Shown here piece after piece: positions 1-6,114 of a stretch of 7,805 bases of DNA. Position 1 is the stretch's first letter, and each line of letters opens with the position of its first letter. Below the pieces are notes generated by a model that was given only the letters and a program-made list of their open reading frames with translations, had not been told where the DNA came from and searched no databases. The position numbers and the translations under genes were made by a program. Origin of the DNA: an uncultured Clostridia bacterium (GTDB taxonomy: Bacteria > Bacillota > Clostridia > Lachnospirales > Anaerotignaceae); assembly GCA_937888765.1 (NCBI GenBank), contig CALASU010000072.1, positions 1 through 7,805 on the forward strand, read 5' to 3'.

Positions 1-287
1 ATCCCGTTATGGATAACTCCATTGAAATTTCTTCCATGGGTATCCGTGTAGATCCTTTTACACTGGATCAGCAGCTGAGAAAAGCAAACTGTGACGACCG
101 CAGAGGTCTGGAATATCACAGAATGCTGCTGGAAGGCAAACTGCCCTGCACAATCGGCGGCGGTATCGGTCAGTCCAGACTGTGTATGCTGCTGTTAGGC
201 AAGGCACACATCGGCGAAGTACAGTCCTCTATCTGGGATGAAGAAACATTTGAAGTATGTAACGCCGCAGGCGTAACCCTGCTGTGA
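1..287 (+). CDS. asnA: Aspartate--ammonia ligase (asparagine synthetase A), C-terminal part
   Basis: This is the last 95 or so codons of AsnA, open at the left edge. The frame continues upstream of the ATG at 9 (codons CCC GTT precede it), so that ATG is internal. AsnA makes asparagine from aspartate, ammonia and ATP through a beta-aspartyl-adenylate, in the cytoplasm. The visible part carries the family's C-terminal signature: ISSMGIRVD, then the glycine-rich GGGIGQSRL (class II synthetase-like motif 3 region that binds ATP), then a short HIGEVQSSIW tail. The family is about 330 residues long, so roughly 70% lies outside the window. The stop is TGA at 285-287. The gene is convergent with addA across a repeat-rich spacer. 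No canonical terminator with a U-tract follows directly. Confidence 0.95.
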   Translation, partial: PVMDNSIEISSMGIRVDPFTLDQQLRKANCDDRRGLEYHRMLLEGKLPCTIGGGIGQSRLCMLLLGKAHIGEVQSSIWDEETFEVCNAAGVTLL

Positions 288-531
288 TTTTTTCGAGGGA
301 CTCTGTCCCTCGAGCTCCCTGCGAGGGGAATCATTCCCCTCGACCCCGATTTGCAAAAGCATTTGCTTTTGCCGAAGAACTTAAATCTGCTCGCCGAAGG
401 CAAATAAAAAGTTTCGGTCAAGCCTTTTCATAAGGTAGCGGGAAAGATGTCCCGCCCGCCGAAGGCGGCTTTGCAAAGCAAAGTACTGACAGGGCTTGTG
501 GGGTGCAGGGGCAAAGCCCCGCAAAAGTCCC
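288..531. repeat. Convergent intergenic spacer made of clustered short inverted repeats
   Basis: This 244-nt spacer between the 3' ends of asnA and addA shows no convincing gene. It holds a series of small perfect hairpins: arms 294-300/306-312 (CGAGGGA), 322-329/335-342 (CGAGGGGA), 353-361/364-372 (GCAAAAGCA, 2-nt loop), 438-443/450-455 (GCGGGA), 456-460/464-468 (CCGCC) and 508-512/516-520 (GGGGC, AAA loop). Weaker pairing is also visible at 423-435. None is followed by a proper T-run in the sense direction of either neighbour. The array as a whole may still end convergent transcription or act as a REP-like dispersed element. From memory, similar hairpin mosaics (GGGGC-AAA-GCCCC) are common between genes in Clostridia; that part is recollection, not a search. 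Confidence 0.7.
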
Positions 532-3500
532 TCAGAGAAGAATCGCCCTGCCAAGTGCAAAGGAATAGATATAAACTTCCTTTACAGGCATCCCCAGTGC
601 CCTTTCCAGTGCTTCCCGATACAGCTTCAGCTGAATCTGATATCGTTCGATCAGTTCCTTTTCCTCGCTCACACGGTCTGTTTTATAATCCACCAGCACA
701 CAGCCGTCCGCTTCCGTAAAGAAGCAGTCGATCATACCGTTTACCAGTATCTTTTCTGTAATCCCTTCATATGCTTCGCCGAAATACGCTTCTTTCGGCT
801 CTAACAGCATGGAAAATGTCTTTTCTTTTTCCAGAATATCCGCTTTTCTAATCCGCTCTGCCAGAGGACTTTCAAAGAATGTCACCAGCCCCTTACGGTA
901 AACAGCCTTTGCTTCCTGTTCTGTCAGTCTTTTTCTCGCAATCAGCTCCTGCAGCAGGTCTTCGATCATATCATAGGTATATTTTTTCCGTAAATCGGCT
1001 TCTTCCAGAACTGTATGCAGTACCGTACCCATTCTTGCCCCGCCAAGTCTGCCTTTTTCTTCTTTCTGCGGCAGTTCGATCGGCTTTCTTTCCTGCAATA
1101 CTTCCCCAAAGACTTCCTCCTGATGCTTTCTCTTGATTTCAGAAATCGAGATTTTCGCAGGTAATGTCGTTTCTTTTTCCTGCGGATACTTCCAGCCTAA
1201 AATACGGAATACCGCTTCCTGTTCGGGTGTCGGCTCTGTCTTTTCTTCCCATGCCGCAAAAAAGCTTTCCTGTTCTTCCGCTTTCTTCTGCTCCTCAGAG
1301 ATACCGGAAAGCACCGTTTCCCTGGTCAGACAGCAAAAACTCCATTCCGACTGTTCTTTTCCAAACAGTGTATGTCTGCTTTCCGACCAGTCCAGATGAT
1401 ATGCCTCAGGATGCCGCATAAAGGCAGGCATTACCCAATCCAGATAGCACAGCCCCCTGCGCAGACGGAATACAGGCAGGGTTTCTTTTCTGGAATCTGC
1501 TGTCTGTTCCCATTTGTAAAATGCTTTTTCCGCATCCTTTACCGCTCCTGTCAGAATCAGCTTTTCCTTCGCTCGTGTCAGAGCTACATATAATACACGG
1601 GTTTCTTCGGAGAGATTTTCCAGCTTCGTCACTTCCGCAAGTGCTCGCTTTGCAAGAGTCCGATACGTTACCCGTTTCACAGGGTCTGTCATATCCATGC
1701 CGCAGCCCCATTTCTGATGGAAAATAACTGCTCCTTTTACATCCATATTATTGAAATGCTTCCCCATATCCGAAACAAACACCACAGGAAATTCCAGCCC
1801 CTTGCTCTTATGAATCGTCATCACACGAACCAGATTTCTGCCCTCGCCCTGCAGCTTTGCAGAGGAAGGCTCTGCTTCCGCTTCCTGCAGGTCTTCCACA
1901 TAGCGCAGAAAATAAAATGCCCCTTTTCTGCTGCCTTTTTCAAACTGCTCAGCCTTTTCCATCAGCATCTGCAGGTTTGCCTGCCGCAAAGCACCGCCTG
2001 CGGTCATGCCCAGATAATCAAAATACCCTGTTTCCCGATACAGTATCCGCAGTAATTCCTGCAGGGAAACCTCTCTTGCCAGCTTCCGCCAATGCTGCAG
2101 CATTTCCAGAAACGCCGTCAGTTTCTTGCGCAGGGTTTCTTCTCTGCCATTTTCCACATAGCTCTGTATACAATCATAATACAGCCCCTTGCCGCCATGC
2201 AGACGAATTTCCATCAGTTCATCCGCATCCAGTCCATAGATCGGAGAATATAATACAGAAAGCAGAGGGATGTCCTGTCTGGGGTTATCCACCAGGCGCA
2301 GCAGATGCAACGCTGTTTCCACTTCGGGCATGGCAAAATACCCCTCAGATGCTTCTGCATAATAAGGGATTCCCTCTCTGCCAAAGACTTCTTCCAGTAC
2401 TGTGCTCCAATTTTTCATACTTCTGAACAGAATGGCAATATCTCCATAGCTGACAGTACGGTATCTTTCTTCTTTCTTATCCCAGATCTGATACCCCGAA
2501 GCAATCAGTTCCTTTATGCGTGCCGCAATGGCTGCTGCCTCTACCTGTCTGCGGTCAAGCTCCAGAAGCTCTTCCGGCAGTTCGGAATCTTCCTGTTCTT
2601 TTGTATGGATGAGTATGATTTCATTCGCTCCGCCATGCAGACCCTCACATTCCGCAAATTTCGCTCCTGCATACAGTGCCGCTTCCGCATCATACGCAAT
2701 GTCGCCAAACTGCGGCTGCATAATCTGTCTGCAAAGGAAGTTGACCCCATCCAGAATATTTTTTCTGCTGCGGAAATTCTGGGAAAGTACAATCTTTCTT
2801 GTTTTTTCGCCCTCTTCCGCAGGATAGATTTTATATTTTTCATTGAATAATTCGGGCATTGCCTGACGGAAACGATAGATGCTTTGTTTTACATCGCCCA
2901 CCATAAAGCGGTTATTTTCGCCGATACTTTCTCCCGAAACCGCAGACAGCAGTAATTCCTGTACCAGATTGCTGTCCTGATACTCGTCAATCATGATTTC
3001 GTCATAGCGGGAACGCATTTCTTTGGCGATTTCTGTCGGCTGTCCGTTTTCATCCACCAGAAGCCGCAGGGCAAAATGCTCATAATCTGTAAAGTCTATA
3101 ATATTCTTTTCCTGCTTCGCCTGTGCAAAGGCTTTCATAAACAGCTTGGTCAGCTTCGCCAGTGCCAGTGCCGCAGGATAAAGCTGTCTGATCAGATTCG
3201 CCTGCATTTCGCCGTCATGGTTAAAATAGGCTTCGCCCAGTTTTTTTATCGTATCCTTGGCTTCATTGCGCAGTTCCTTGAACCGTTCCGCCAGATCCTT
3301 ATCTTCTCCGCGATAAGCAGGCAGACGTGAAAAATCAATGGCTTTCAGTGCCAGACTCCACTTTCCATAGCTTGGCGGTTCTTCTGCCAGAGCCTGTAAA
3401 AAGTATTGGATTCCTTCCTGCTCCGCTGTAATTCGCTCCTGATATGCCGCAAAATCAGACAGCCCTGCAATCTCATATGCCGCACGCTTCAGCTGCTGCA

Positions 3501-4203
3501 TGGCATACTCTGCACCATCCTGCACACTCTGACGAATCAGAGAAAACCATACACAGTCTTCAATCCCCTTCCCCTCTGACAGATGATACGTTTCTGCCAT
3601 TGTATCCAGAAGCTGTTCGGGATACGGCGCACTGAGCGCAAACTGATACGTTTCCAGAACCAGTTTTTTCAGACTGTCATCCTTCGTGGACTGTCCGAAA
3701 ATTTCCAGTAGATTCAGAAACCAGCTGTTTTCCTCCGCTTCATACAGTTCTTCAAACAGGTCACCCAGCACCTCTTTCTGCAGCAGCTTGATCTCCGCAG
3801 GGTCTGCCGTACGGGCGGCAGGGTCAATCCCCAGAATATGATACTGTTCTCTGAGAAGCTGCAGACAGAACGCATGAATCGTCTTGATATCTGCCCGCTG
3901 CAGAAAAGCCATCTGATTCTGCAAATGGACCATTGTCTGTTCGTTTCTCTGTTCTTTTTCCTGTTCTTCTTCCAGTGCCTTTGCAATTGCCGCACCGATG
4001 CGCTGGCGCATTTCTGCCGCCGCCGCATTGGTAAAGGTTACCACAAGCATACGCTCAATTTCCTGCCCCTCATTCACAACACGGCGAATGACACGTTCTA
4101 CTAAAACAGCTGTTTTCCCGCTGCCCGCCGCAGCCGCTACCAGAAGATCGCAGTTTCTTGTCGAAATCGCCTGCTCCTGCTGTGCTGTCCACGAAGTTGC
4201 CAT
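532..4203 (-). CDS. addA: ATP-dependent helicase/nuclease subunit A
   Basis: AddA is the UvrD/RecB-like 3'-5' helicase and nuclease subunit of AddAB, which processes double-strand breaks for RecA-dependent repair. The ORF encodes 1223 residues, full length for the family. Domains in order: Q motif WTAQQEQAI (about 5-13), Walker A AAAAGSGKT (23-31), motif Ia VVTFTNAAAAEM (54-65), Walker B IMIDEYQD (about 404-410), motif III VGDVKQSIYRFRQ (about 435-447), motif IV QNFRSR, motif V TIHKSKGLEFPVV (about 795-807) and motif VI LYVALTRAKEKL (about 870-881). The C-terminal RecB-family nuclease has GMIDCFF (Asp about 1158) and VDYKTD (Asp 1172, Lys 1174), so both activities look intact. The open frame extends to TTG at 4224 and ATG at 4218, but ATG 4203 is chosen: GGAGGA lies 7 nt upstream and the protein then begins MATSWT, as AddA usually does. 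The usual upstream partner addB is absent; a 194-aa unknown gene sits there instead. Confidence 0.97.
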   Translation of the reverse strand: MATSWTAQQEQAISTRNCDLLVAAAAGSGKTAVLVERVIRRVVNEGQEIERMLVVTFTNAAAAEMRQRIGAAIAKALEEEQEKEQRNEQTMVHLQNQMAFLQRADIKTIHAFCLQLLREQYHILGIDPAARTADPAEIKLLQKEVLGDLFEELYEAEENSWFLNLLEIFGQSTKDDSLKKLVLETYQFALSAPYPEQLLDTMAETYHLSEGKGIEDCVWFSLIRQSVQDGAEYAMQQLKRAAYEIAGLSDFAAYQERITAEQEGIQYFLQALAEEPPSYGKWSLALKAIDFSRLPAYRGEDKDLAERFKELRNEAKDTIKKLGEAYFNHDGEMQANLIRQLYPAALALAKLTKLFMKAFAQAKQEKNIIDFTDYEHFALRLLVDENGQPTEIAKEMRSRYDEIMIDEYQDSNLVQELLLSAVSGESIGENNRFMVGDVKQSIYRFRQAMPELFNEKYKIYPAEEGEKTRKIVLSQNFRSRKNILDGVNFLCRQIMQPQFGDIAYDAEAALYAGAKFAECEGLHGGANEIILIHTKEQEDSELPEELLELDRRQVEAAAIAARIKELIASGYQIWDKKEERYRTVSYGDIAILFRSMKNWSTVLEEVFGREGIPYYAEASEGYFAMPEVETALHLLRLVDNPRQDIPLLSVLYSPIYGLDADELMEIRLHGGKGLYYDCIQSYVENGREETLRKKLTAFLEMLQHWRKLAREVSLQELLRILYRETGYFDYLGMTAGGALRQANLQMLMEKAEQFEKGSRKGAFYFLRYVEDLQEAEAEPSSAKLQGEGRNLVRVMTIHKSKGLEFPVVFVSDMGKHFNNMDVKGAVIFHQKWGCGMDMTDPVKRVTYRTLAKRALAEVTKLENLSEETRVLYVALTRAKEKLILTGAVKDAEKAFYKWEQTADSRKETLPVFRLRRGLCYLDWVMPAFMRHPEAYHLDWSESRHTLFGKEQSEWSFCCLTRETVLSGISEEQKKAEEQESFFAAWEEKTEPTPEQEAVFRILGWKYPQEKETTLPAKISISEIKRKHQEEVFGEVLQERKPIELPQKEEKGRLGGARMGTVLHTVLEEADLRKKYTYDMIEDLLQELIARKRLTEQEAKAVYRKGLVTFFESPLAERIRKADILEKEKTFSMLLEPKEAYFGEAYEGITEKILVNGMIDCFFTEADGCVLVDYKTDRVSEEKELIERYQIQLKLYREALERALGMPVKEVYIYSFALGRAILL

Positions 4204-4210
4204 ACTTCTC

Positions 4211-4216
4211 TCCTCC
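4211..4216 (-). promoter_or_regulatory. Ribosome-binding site that fixes the addA start
   Basis: The minus strand reads GGAGGA here, 7 nt before ATG 4203-4201. The two other in-frame starts (TTG 4224, ATG 4218) overlap or precede this site and so are unlikely. The site lies in the 17-nt gap after the stop of the upstream 194-aa gene, which suggests the two genes are transcribed together. Confidence 0.8.
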
Positions 4217-4220
4217 ATAT

Positions 4221-4805
4221 TCAAAGGGCTTTCTGCAGCCGTATCGTAAACGGCACATAGCCCGTAAAAGATCCCATAAAACTACTATAGGAATTATACC
4301 AGAAGTTGCCGATAAAAGCGAATGAAAACCCATTCAGAATATGGTCGTCAAAGAGGTATCTGGCTGTAATTTTACAGAAAATTTCAGAAAACCCGCTCGG
4401 ATAAAAACAGCTGCAATCCTGCAGATGCTCCAGAAGCTGTTCTTCCCATTTCTCCAGAGCATACACCGTCAGAAGTCCCTGTTTCATTTCTTCCCAGTGC
4501 AGACCTTTTTTCTGTAATTCTTTTTTTCGCCGACGGACAATACGGACAGTATGATGCATAGCGGCAAGTTTATAAAAACGGCTGATCTGCGGCTGTGTCA
4601 GCCGATGCAGATTTTCCCGAAAATAATTGTATGCAAGCCTTGTTTCCAGAAAGATTTCATTGGCATCTGCCGCAGTGCTTTCGATACACTGTGTATAAAA
4701 AGCCTGTAAAAACGGACATTCCAGAGTGTATGCCCGCTCCAGAAGCCGCTCCCGCTCCGCCTCGATCTGCTCCCGTACCATGCGTATTTTTTTCATTTCC
4801 CACAT
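4221..4805 (-). CDS. Unrecognised 194-aa protein upstream of addA
   Basis: I do not recognise a family. The N-terminal third is highly charged and helix-forming (MKKIRMVREQIEAERERLL), plausibly a short coiled coil. The middle is basic (VRIVRRRKKELQKKG, about 93-107). The C-terminal 50 residues are rich in aromatic residues and glycine (FAFIGNFWYNSYSS, FTGYVPF) without a clear transmembrane helix. Several cysteines are present (CSC near 132) but no metal-binding pattern is obvious. There is no signal peptide. The frame opens at GTG 4814, but that lies 1 nt after the AAAGGA ribosome-binding site. ATG 4805, 10 nt after that site, is the better start; ATG 4796 is another option. The stop (4221) is 17 nt from the addA start, so the two are very probably one operon. 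A role in DNA repair can only be guessed from this position. Confidence 0.75.
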   Translation of the reverse strand: MWEMKKIRMVREQIEAERERLLERAYTLECPFLQAFYTQCIESTAADANEIFLETRLAYNYFRENLHRLTQPQISRFYKLAAMHHTVRIVRRRKKELQKKGLHWEEMKQGLLTVYALEKWEEQLLEHLQDCSCFYPSGFSEIFCKITARYLFDDHILNGFSFAFIGNFWYNSYSSFMGSFTGYVPFTIRLQKAL

Positions 4806-4834
4806 CTTTCTCACGTCCTTTTCTTTTTTCTTTC

Positions 4835-4840
4835 ATTATA
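4835..4840 (-). promoter_or_regulatory. Candidate -10 element for the 194-aa gene and addA
   Basis: The minus strand reads a perfect TATAAT here, about 30 nt upstream of the ATG at 4805 and downstream of the terminator at 4877-4920. The hexamer 17 nt further upstream (4858-4863) reads TGGGGA, a poor -35, so the promoter is weak or needs an activator. It is the only good -10 between the terminator and the gene. Confidence 0.5.
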
Positions 4841-4876
4841 AAAAGAAAAGAACCCCCTCCCCACAGTTTCTGACGC

Positions 4877-4920
4877 AAAAAAAGACAGACATCCCGAAAA
4901 CCCGGGATGTCTGCTTTTTT
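4877..4920. terminator. Bidirectional intrinsic terminator
   Basis: A perfect 11-bp stem is formed by CAGACATCCCG (4886-4896) and CGGGATGTCTG (4903-4913) with a 6-nt loop. On the plus strand it is followed by CTTTTTT (4914-4920). On the minus strand the run complementary to A4877-4883 supplies a U-tract. Its minus-strand job is to end the transcript of the Cys-rich microprotein gene (stop at 4945), insulating the addA unit. No plus-strand gene lies upstream of it within several kb, so the plus-strand activity would stop antisense or read-through RNA. Confidence 0.92.
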
Positions 4921-4941
4921 CGAGGAACACTGTCCCTCAAG
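4915..4941. repeat. Second copy of a 27-nt intergenic repeat
   Basis: This stretch matches 288-314 at 24 of 27 positions; both begin TTTTTTCGAGG and contain CTGTCCCTC. It lies just 3' of the microprotein gene and merges with the T-tract of the terminator. The mismatches break the hairpin that is perfect in the first copy (294-312), so this copy looks decayed. Confidence 0.6.
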
Positions 4942-4944
4942 GTT

Positions 4945-5127
4945 TTAACAGGAGGAACAGCTGCCGATCTGGTTGCCGTTGTTGCAGCAGCACAGCAGAA
5001 TCAGAATCCAGATCCAGGAAGAACTGTCGCCCCAGTTATTGCCGCAGCCGTTATTGCCGTTGCCGCACAGGCACAGCAGCAGGATGATCCAGATAATGTT
5101 GTTGTCGTTACCACCAAATCCACACAT
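4945..5127 (-). CDS. 60-aa Cys/Asn/Trp-rich microprotein with a tandem internal repeat
   Basis: This small protein has 9 Cys and 11 Asn among 60 residues. It is built from two similar units: an Asn/Ser-rich linker, a very hydrophobic Trp-containing stretch (IIWIILLLCLC at 11-21; WIWILILLCCC at 38-48), then Asn/Gly (GNGNNG; NNGN) and a Cys. I recall similar clostridial proteins carrying the label 'chorion class high-cysteine HCB protein'; that name is an automatic resemblance and the function is unknown. The hydrophobic stretches (about 10 residues each) are short for transmembrane helices but could insert into, or assemble on, a membrane or spore surface. The ATG at 5127 has a perfect AGGAGGT 8 nt upstream, strong support for a real gene despite its size. 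It is monocistronic: its own leader lies upstream and a terminator downstream at 4877-4920. Confidence 0.8.
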   Translation of the reverse strand: MCGFGGNDNNIIWIILLLCLCGNGNNGCGNNWGDSSSWIWILILLCCCNNGNQIGSCSSC

Positions 5128-5133
5128 AATAAA

Positions 5134-5185
5134 ATACCTCCTTAGGATGTAAAGTGTTTTGTTACACTCCTATCCTATGAGGTAT
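5134..5185 (-). promoter_or_regulatory. Leader hairpin that sequesters the Shine-Dalgarno of the microprotein gene
   Basis: In the minus-strand transcript three segments pair: AUACCUC (5185-5179) with GAGGUAU (5140-5134), UAGGA (5177-5173) with UCCUA (5147-5143), and UGUAA (5166-5162) with UUACA (5152-5148), closing a 9-nt loop. The total is 17 pairs with one small internal loop and one bulge. The AGGAGGU ribosome-binding site (5142-5136) lies mostly inside the outer helix. TCCTATCCTA (5168-5177, plus strand) is a tandem duplication that allows two pairing registers. This arrangement would reduce translation unless opened by temperature, a protein, a ligand or a second RNA. The same inverted repeat could instead be a DNA operator. 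Confidence 0.6.
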
Positions 5186-5217
5186 TTTTTCGTTTCTTGC
5201 CTGTCTGTATTTTTTTA

Positions 5218-5235
5218 TTTTTTCTATAGAAAAAA
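5218..5235. repeat. 18-nt perfect palindrome of T6 and A6 tracts
   Basis: The sequence TTTTTTCTATAGAAAAAA is an exact palindrome lying between the 5278-5562 gene and the microprotein gene. It could be an operator, or a weak AU-only hairpin. The minus strand also reads TATAGA within it, but no -35 is found at the right distance, so I do not call a promoter here. Confidence 0.4.
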
Positions 5236-5247
5236 TAACCCTGTGGA

Positions 5248-5274
5248 GCATTTCGCCAAACGAAATGCTTTTTT
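5248..5274 (+). terminator. Terminator-like hairpin with its T-tract on the plus strand
   Basis: An 8-bp stem GCATTTCG (5248-5255) / CGAAATGC (5261-5268) with a 5-nt loop is followed by six Ts (5269-5274) on the plus strand. The gene that ends beside it (stop at 5278) is on the minus strand, where the stem is followed by TCCACAGGG and only later by a T-run (complement of 5230-5235). It may therefore work poorly for the nrdR unit, and mainly block RNA moving in the plus direction under that unit. Confidence 0.55.
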
Positions 5275-5277
5275 ATA

Positions 5278-5562
5278 TTATTTCGGTAAAATCAGATCAC
5301 TTTTTCTGACATCTACGGTAAAGCCGCCCATTTCATCGGCAAGGCTTACCATTCTGATATTTTCCGCATCCATAAAATGCAGTACGTGTGTCATACCGTC
5401 CGCTTCGCCAAGGGCAATCAGATCCGCTTCTTCTGCTTCGCCGTACAGGAATACCTGCATCCCTGCCTGACGGTATGCGGACGCAATTTCCATTGCCGCT
5501 TCACTGCCTGCCGCTTTCCATGTAAACAGTGCCTTTACCTTTTGCTGTTTCTCTGCCATCAT
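5278..5562 (-). CDS. Small protein resembling a free-standing class II aaRS anticodon-binding domain
   Basis: A 94-residue cytoplasmic protein with no signal peptide. Its layout resembles the HGTP anticodon-binding fold found at the C-terminus of histidyl-tRNA synthetase and HisZ: a first beta strand (VKALFTW), helix SEAAMEIASAYRQAGMQV with the typical A..LR.AG..V pattern, then ALGEADGMTHVLHF (matching the .A...G...V.. segment) and a final strand FTVDVRKSDLI. There is no catalytic synthetase core. The assignment is by eye and uncertain; a Rossmann-like unknown is the alternative. It overlaps the end of nrdR by 4 nt (ATGA), so translation is probably coupled and the two share the nrdR promoter. 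ATG 5562 is used; the immediately following ATG at 5559 is equally possible. Confidence 0.6.
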   Translation of the reverse strand: MMAEKQQKVKALFTWKAAGSEAAMEIASAYRQAGMQVFLYGEAEEADLIALGEADGMTHVLHFMDAENIRMVSLADEMGGFTVDVRKSDLILPK

Positions 5563-6029
5563 TCTTCCCCCTGTTTCTTTTCCACCAGCAGCTTTTCCAG
5601 TTCATCAATGAAGGTATTGATATCCTTGAACTGACGGTATACAGATGCAAAGCGTACATATGCCACCTCGTCCAGTTCTTTCAGTCTGTCCATGACCATA
5701 TTGCCGAGCATCTTGCTTTCTACCTCTCTGTCGCCGCTGCTCATCAGTGTATTTTCAATATCATCCACCAGAGCTTCCATCTGTTGTACCGTTACGGGGC
5801 GTTTGTTGCAGGATTTCATGATGCCGCCGATAATTTTATTTTTATCAAAAATTTCTCTTGTGCCATCTCTTTTGATGACTGTAATGGGAATCATATCAAT
5901 TCTTTCATAGGTCGTAAAGCGTTTGCCACAGCTGTCACACAGGCGACGGCGACGGATCACGGAATTATCATCCTGTCCGCGGGAATCAATTACTTTGGTA
6001 TCGTTATAATTACAAAAAGGACATTTCAC
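5559..6029 (-). CDS. nrdR: Transcriptional repressor NrdR
   Basis: NrdR senses ATP/dATP and represses ribonucleotide reductase genes by binding paired NrdR boxes. The 156 residues match the family's usual length. The N-terminal zinc ribbon has CPFC (Cys3, Cys6) and CDSC (Cys31, Cys34), with the characteristic DSRGQDDNSVIRRRR and GKRFTTYER segments. The ATP-cone domain follows from about 48 to 138 (VIKRDGTREIFDKNKI at its start). The start codon is GTG at 6029-6027, giving the conserved MKCPFC N-terminus, with AAGGAGG 8 nt upstream. It has its own promoter at 6071-6099. ylmC lies upstream and an anticodon-domain-like gene overlaps its end. Its expected target nrdD is divergent and only one gene away. 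Confidence 0.97.
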   Translation of the reverse strand: MKCPFCNYNDTKVIDSRGQDDNSVIRRRRLCDSCGKRFTTYERIDMIPITVIKRDGTREIFDKNKIIGGIMKSCNKRPVTVQQMEALVDDIENTLMSSGDREVESKMLGNMVMDRLKELDEVAYVRFASVYRQFKDINTFIDELEKLLVEKKQGEE

Positions 6030-6037
6030 AATGCGTT

Positions 6038-6044
6038 CCTCCTT
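6038..6044 (-). promoter_or_regulatory. Ribosome-binding site for the GTG start of nrdR
   Basis: The minus strand reads AAGGAGG, 8 nt before GTG 6029. No ATG exists at the position required by the conserved MKCPFC start, so this site supports the GTG call. Confidence 0.8.
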
Positions 6045-6070
6045 TATCTGTTTTTTCAGAGCTTTCTTTC

Positions 6071-6099
6071 AGTATAAAGGAGATTTTTGTGCGGGTCAA
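6071..6099 (-). promoter_or_regulatory. Sigma-A-type promoter of nrdR
   Basis: On the minus strand TTGACC (-35, 6099-6094) and TATACT (-10, 6076-6071) are separated by exactly 17 nt, a near-consensus vegetative promoter. The transcript would start near 6064, giving a leader of about 35 nt. nrdR and the overlapping small gene can therefore be expressed independently of ylmC. Confidence 0.8.
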
Positions 6100-6114
6100 G
6101 GCAATCCTTCTGCC

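Noticed and set aside
447..804. Plus-strand open frames at the 3' end of addA
   Set aside because: They start inside the hairpin-rich spacer and run antisense over the AddA nuclease domain, with no initiation signals.
1857..2850. Plus-strand open frames of 181-189 codons inside addA
   Set aside because: They are shadows of the addA frame. They are rich in Ser, Phe, Pro and Cys, lack recognisable motifs, and overlap conserved AddA sequence.
4726..5145. Plus-strand open frame of 139 codons with an Ala/Val-rich end
   Set aside because: It runs through the terminator and antisense to the Cys-rich gene, and has no ribosome-binding site. The Ala/Val/Gln-rich part is the complement of the Cys/Asn-rich codons.
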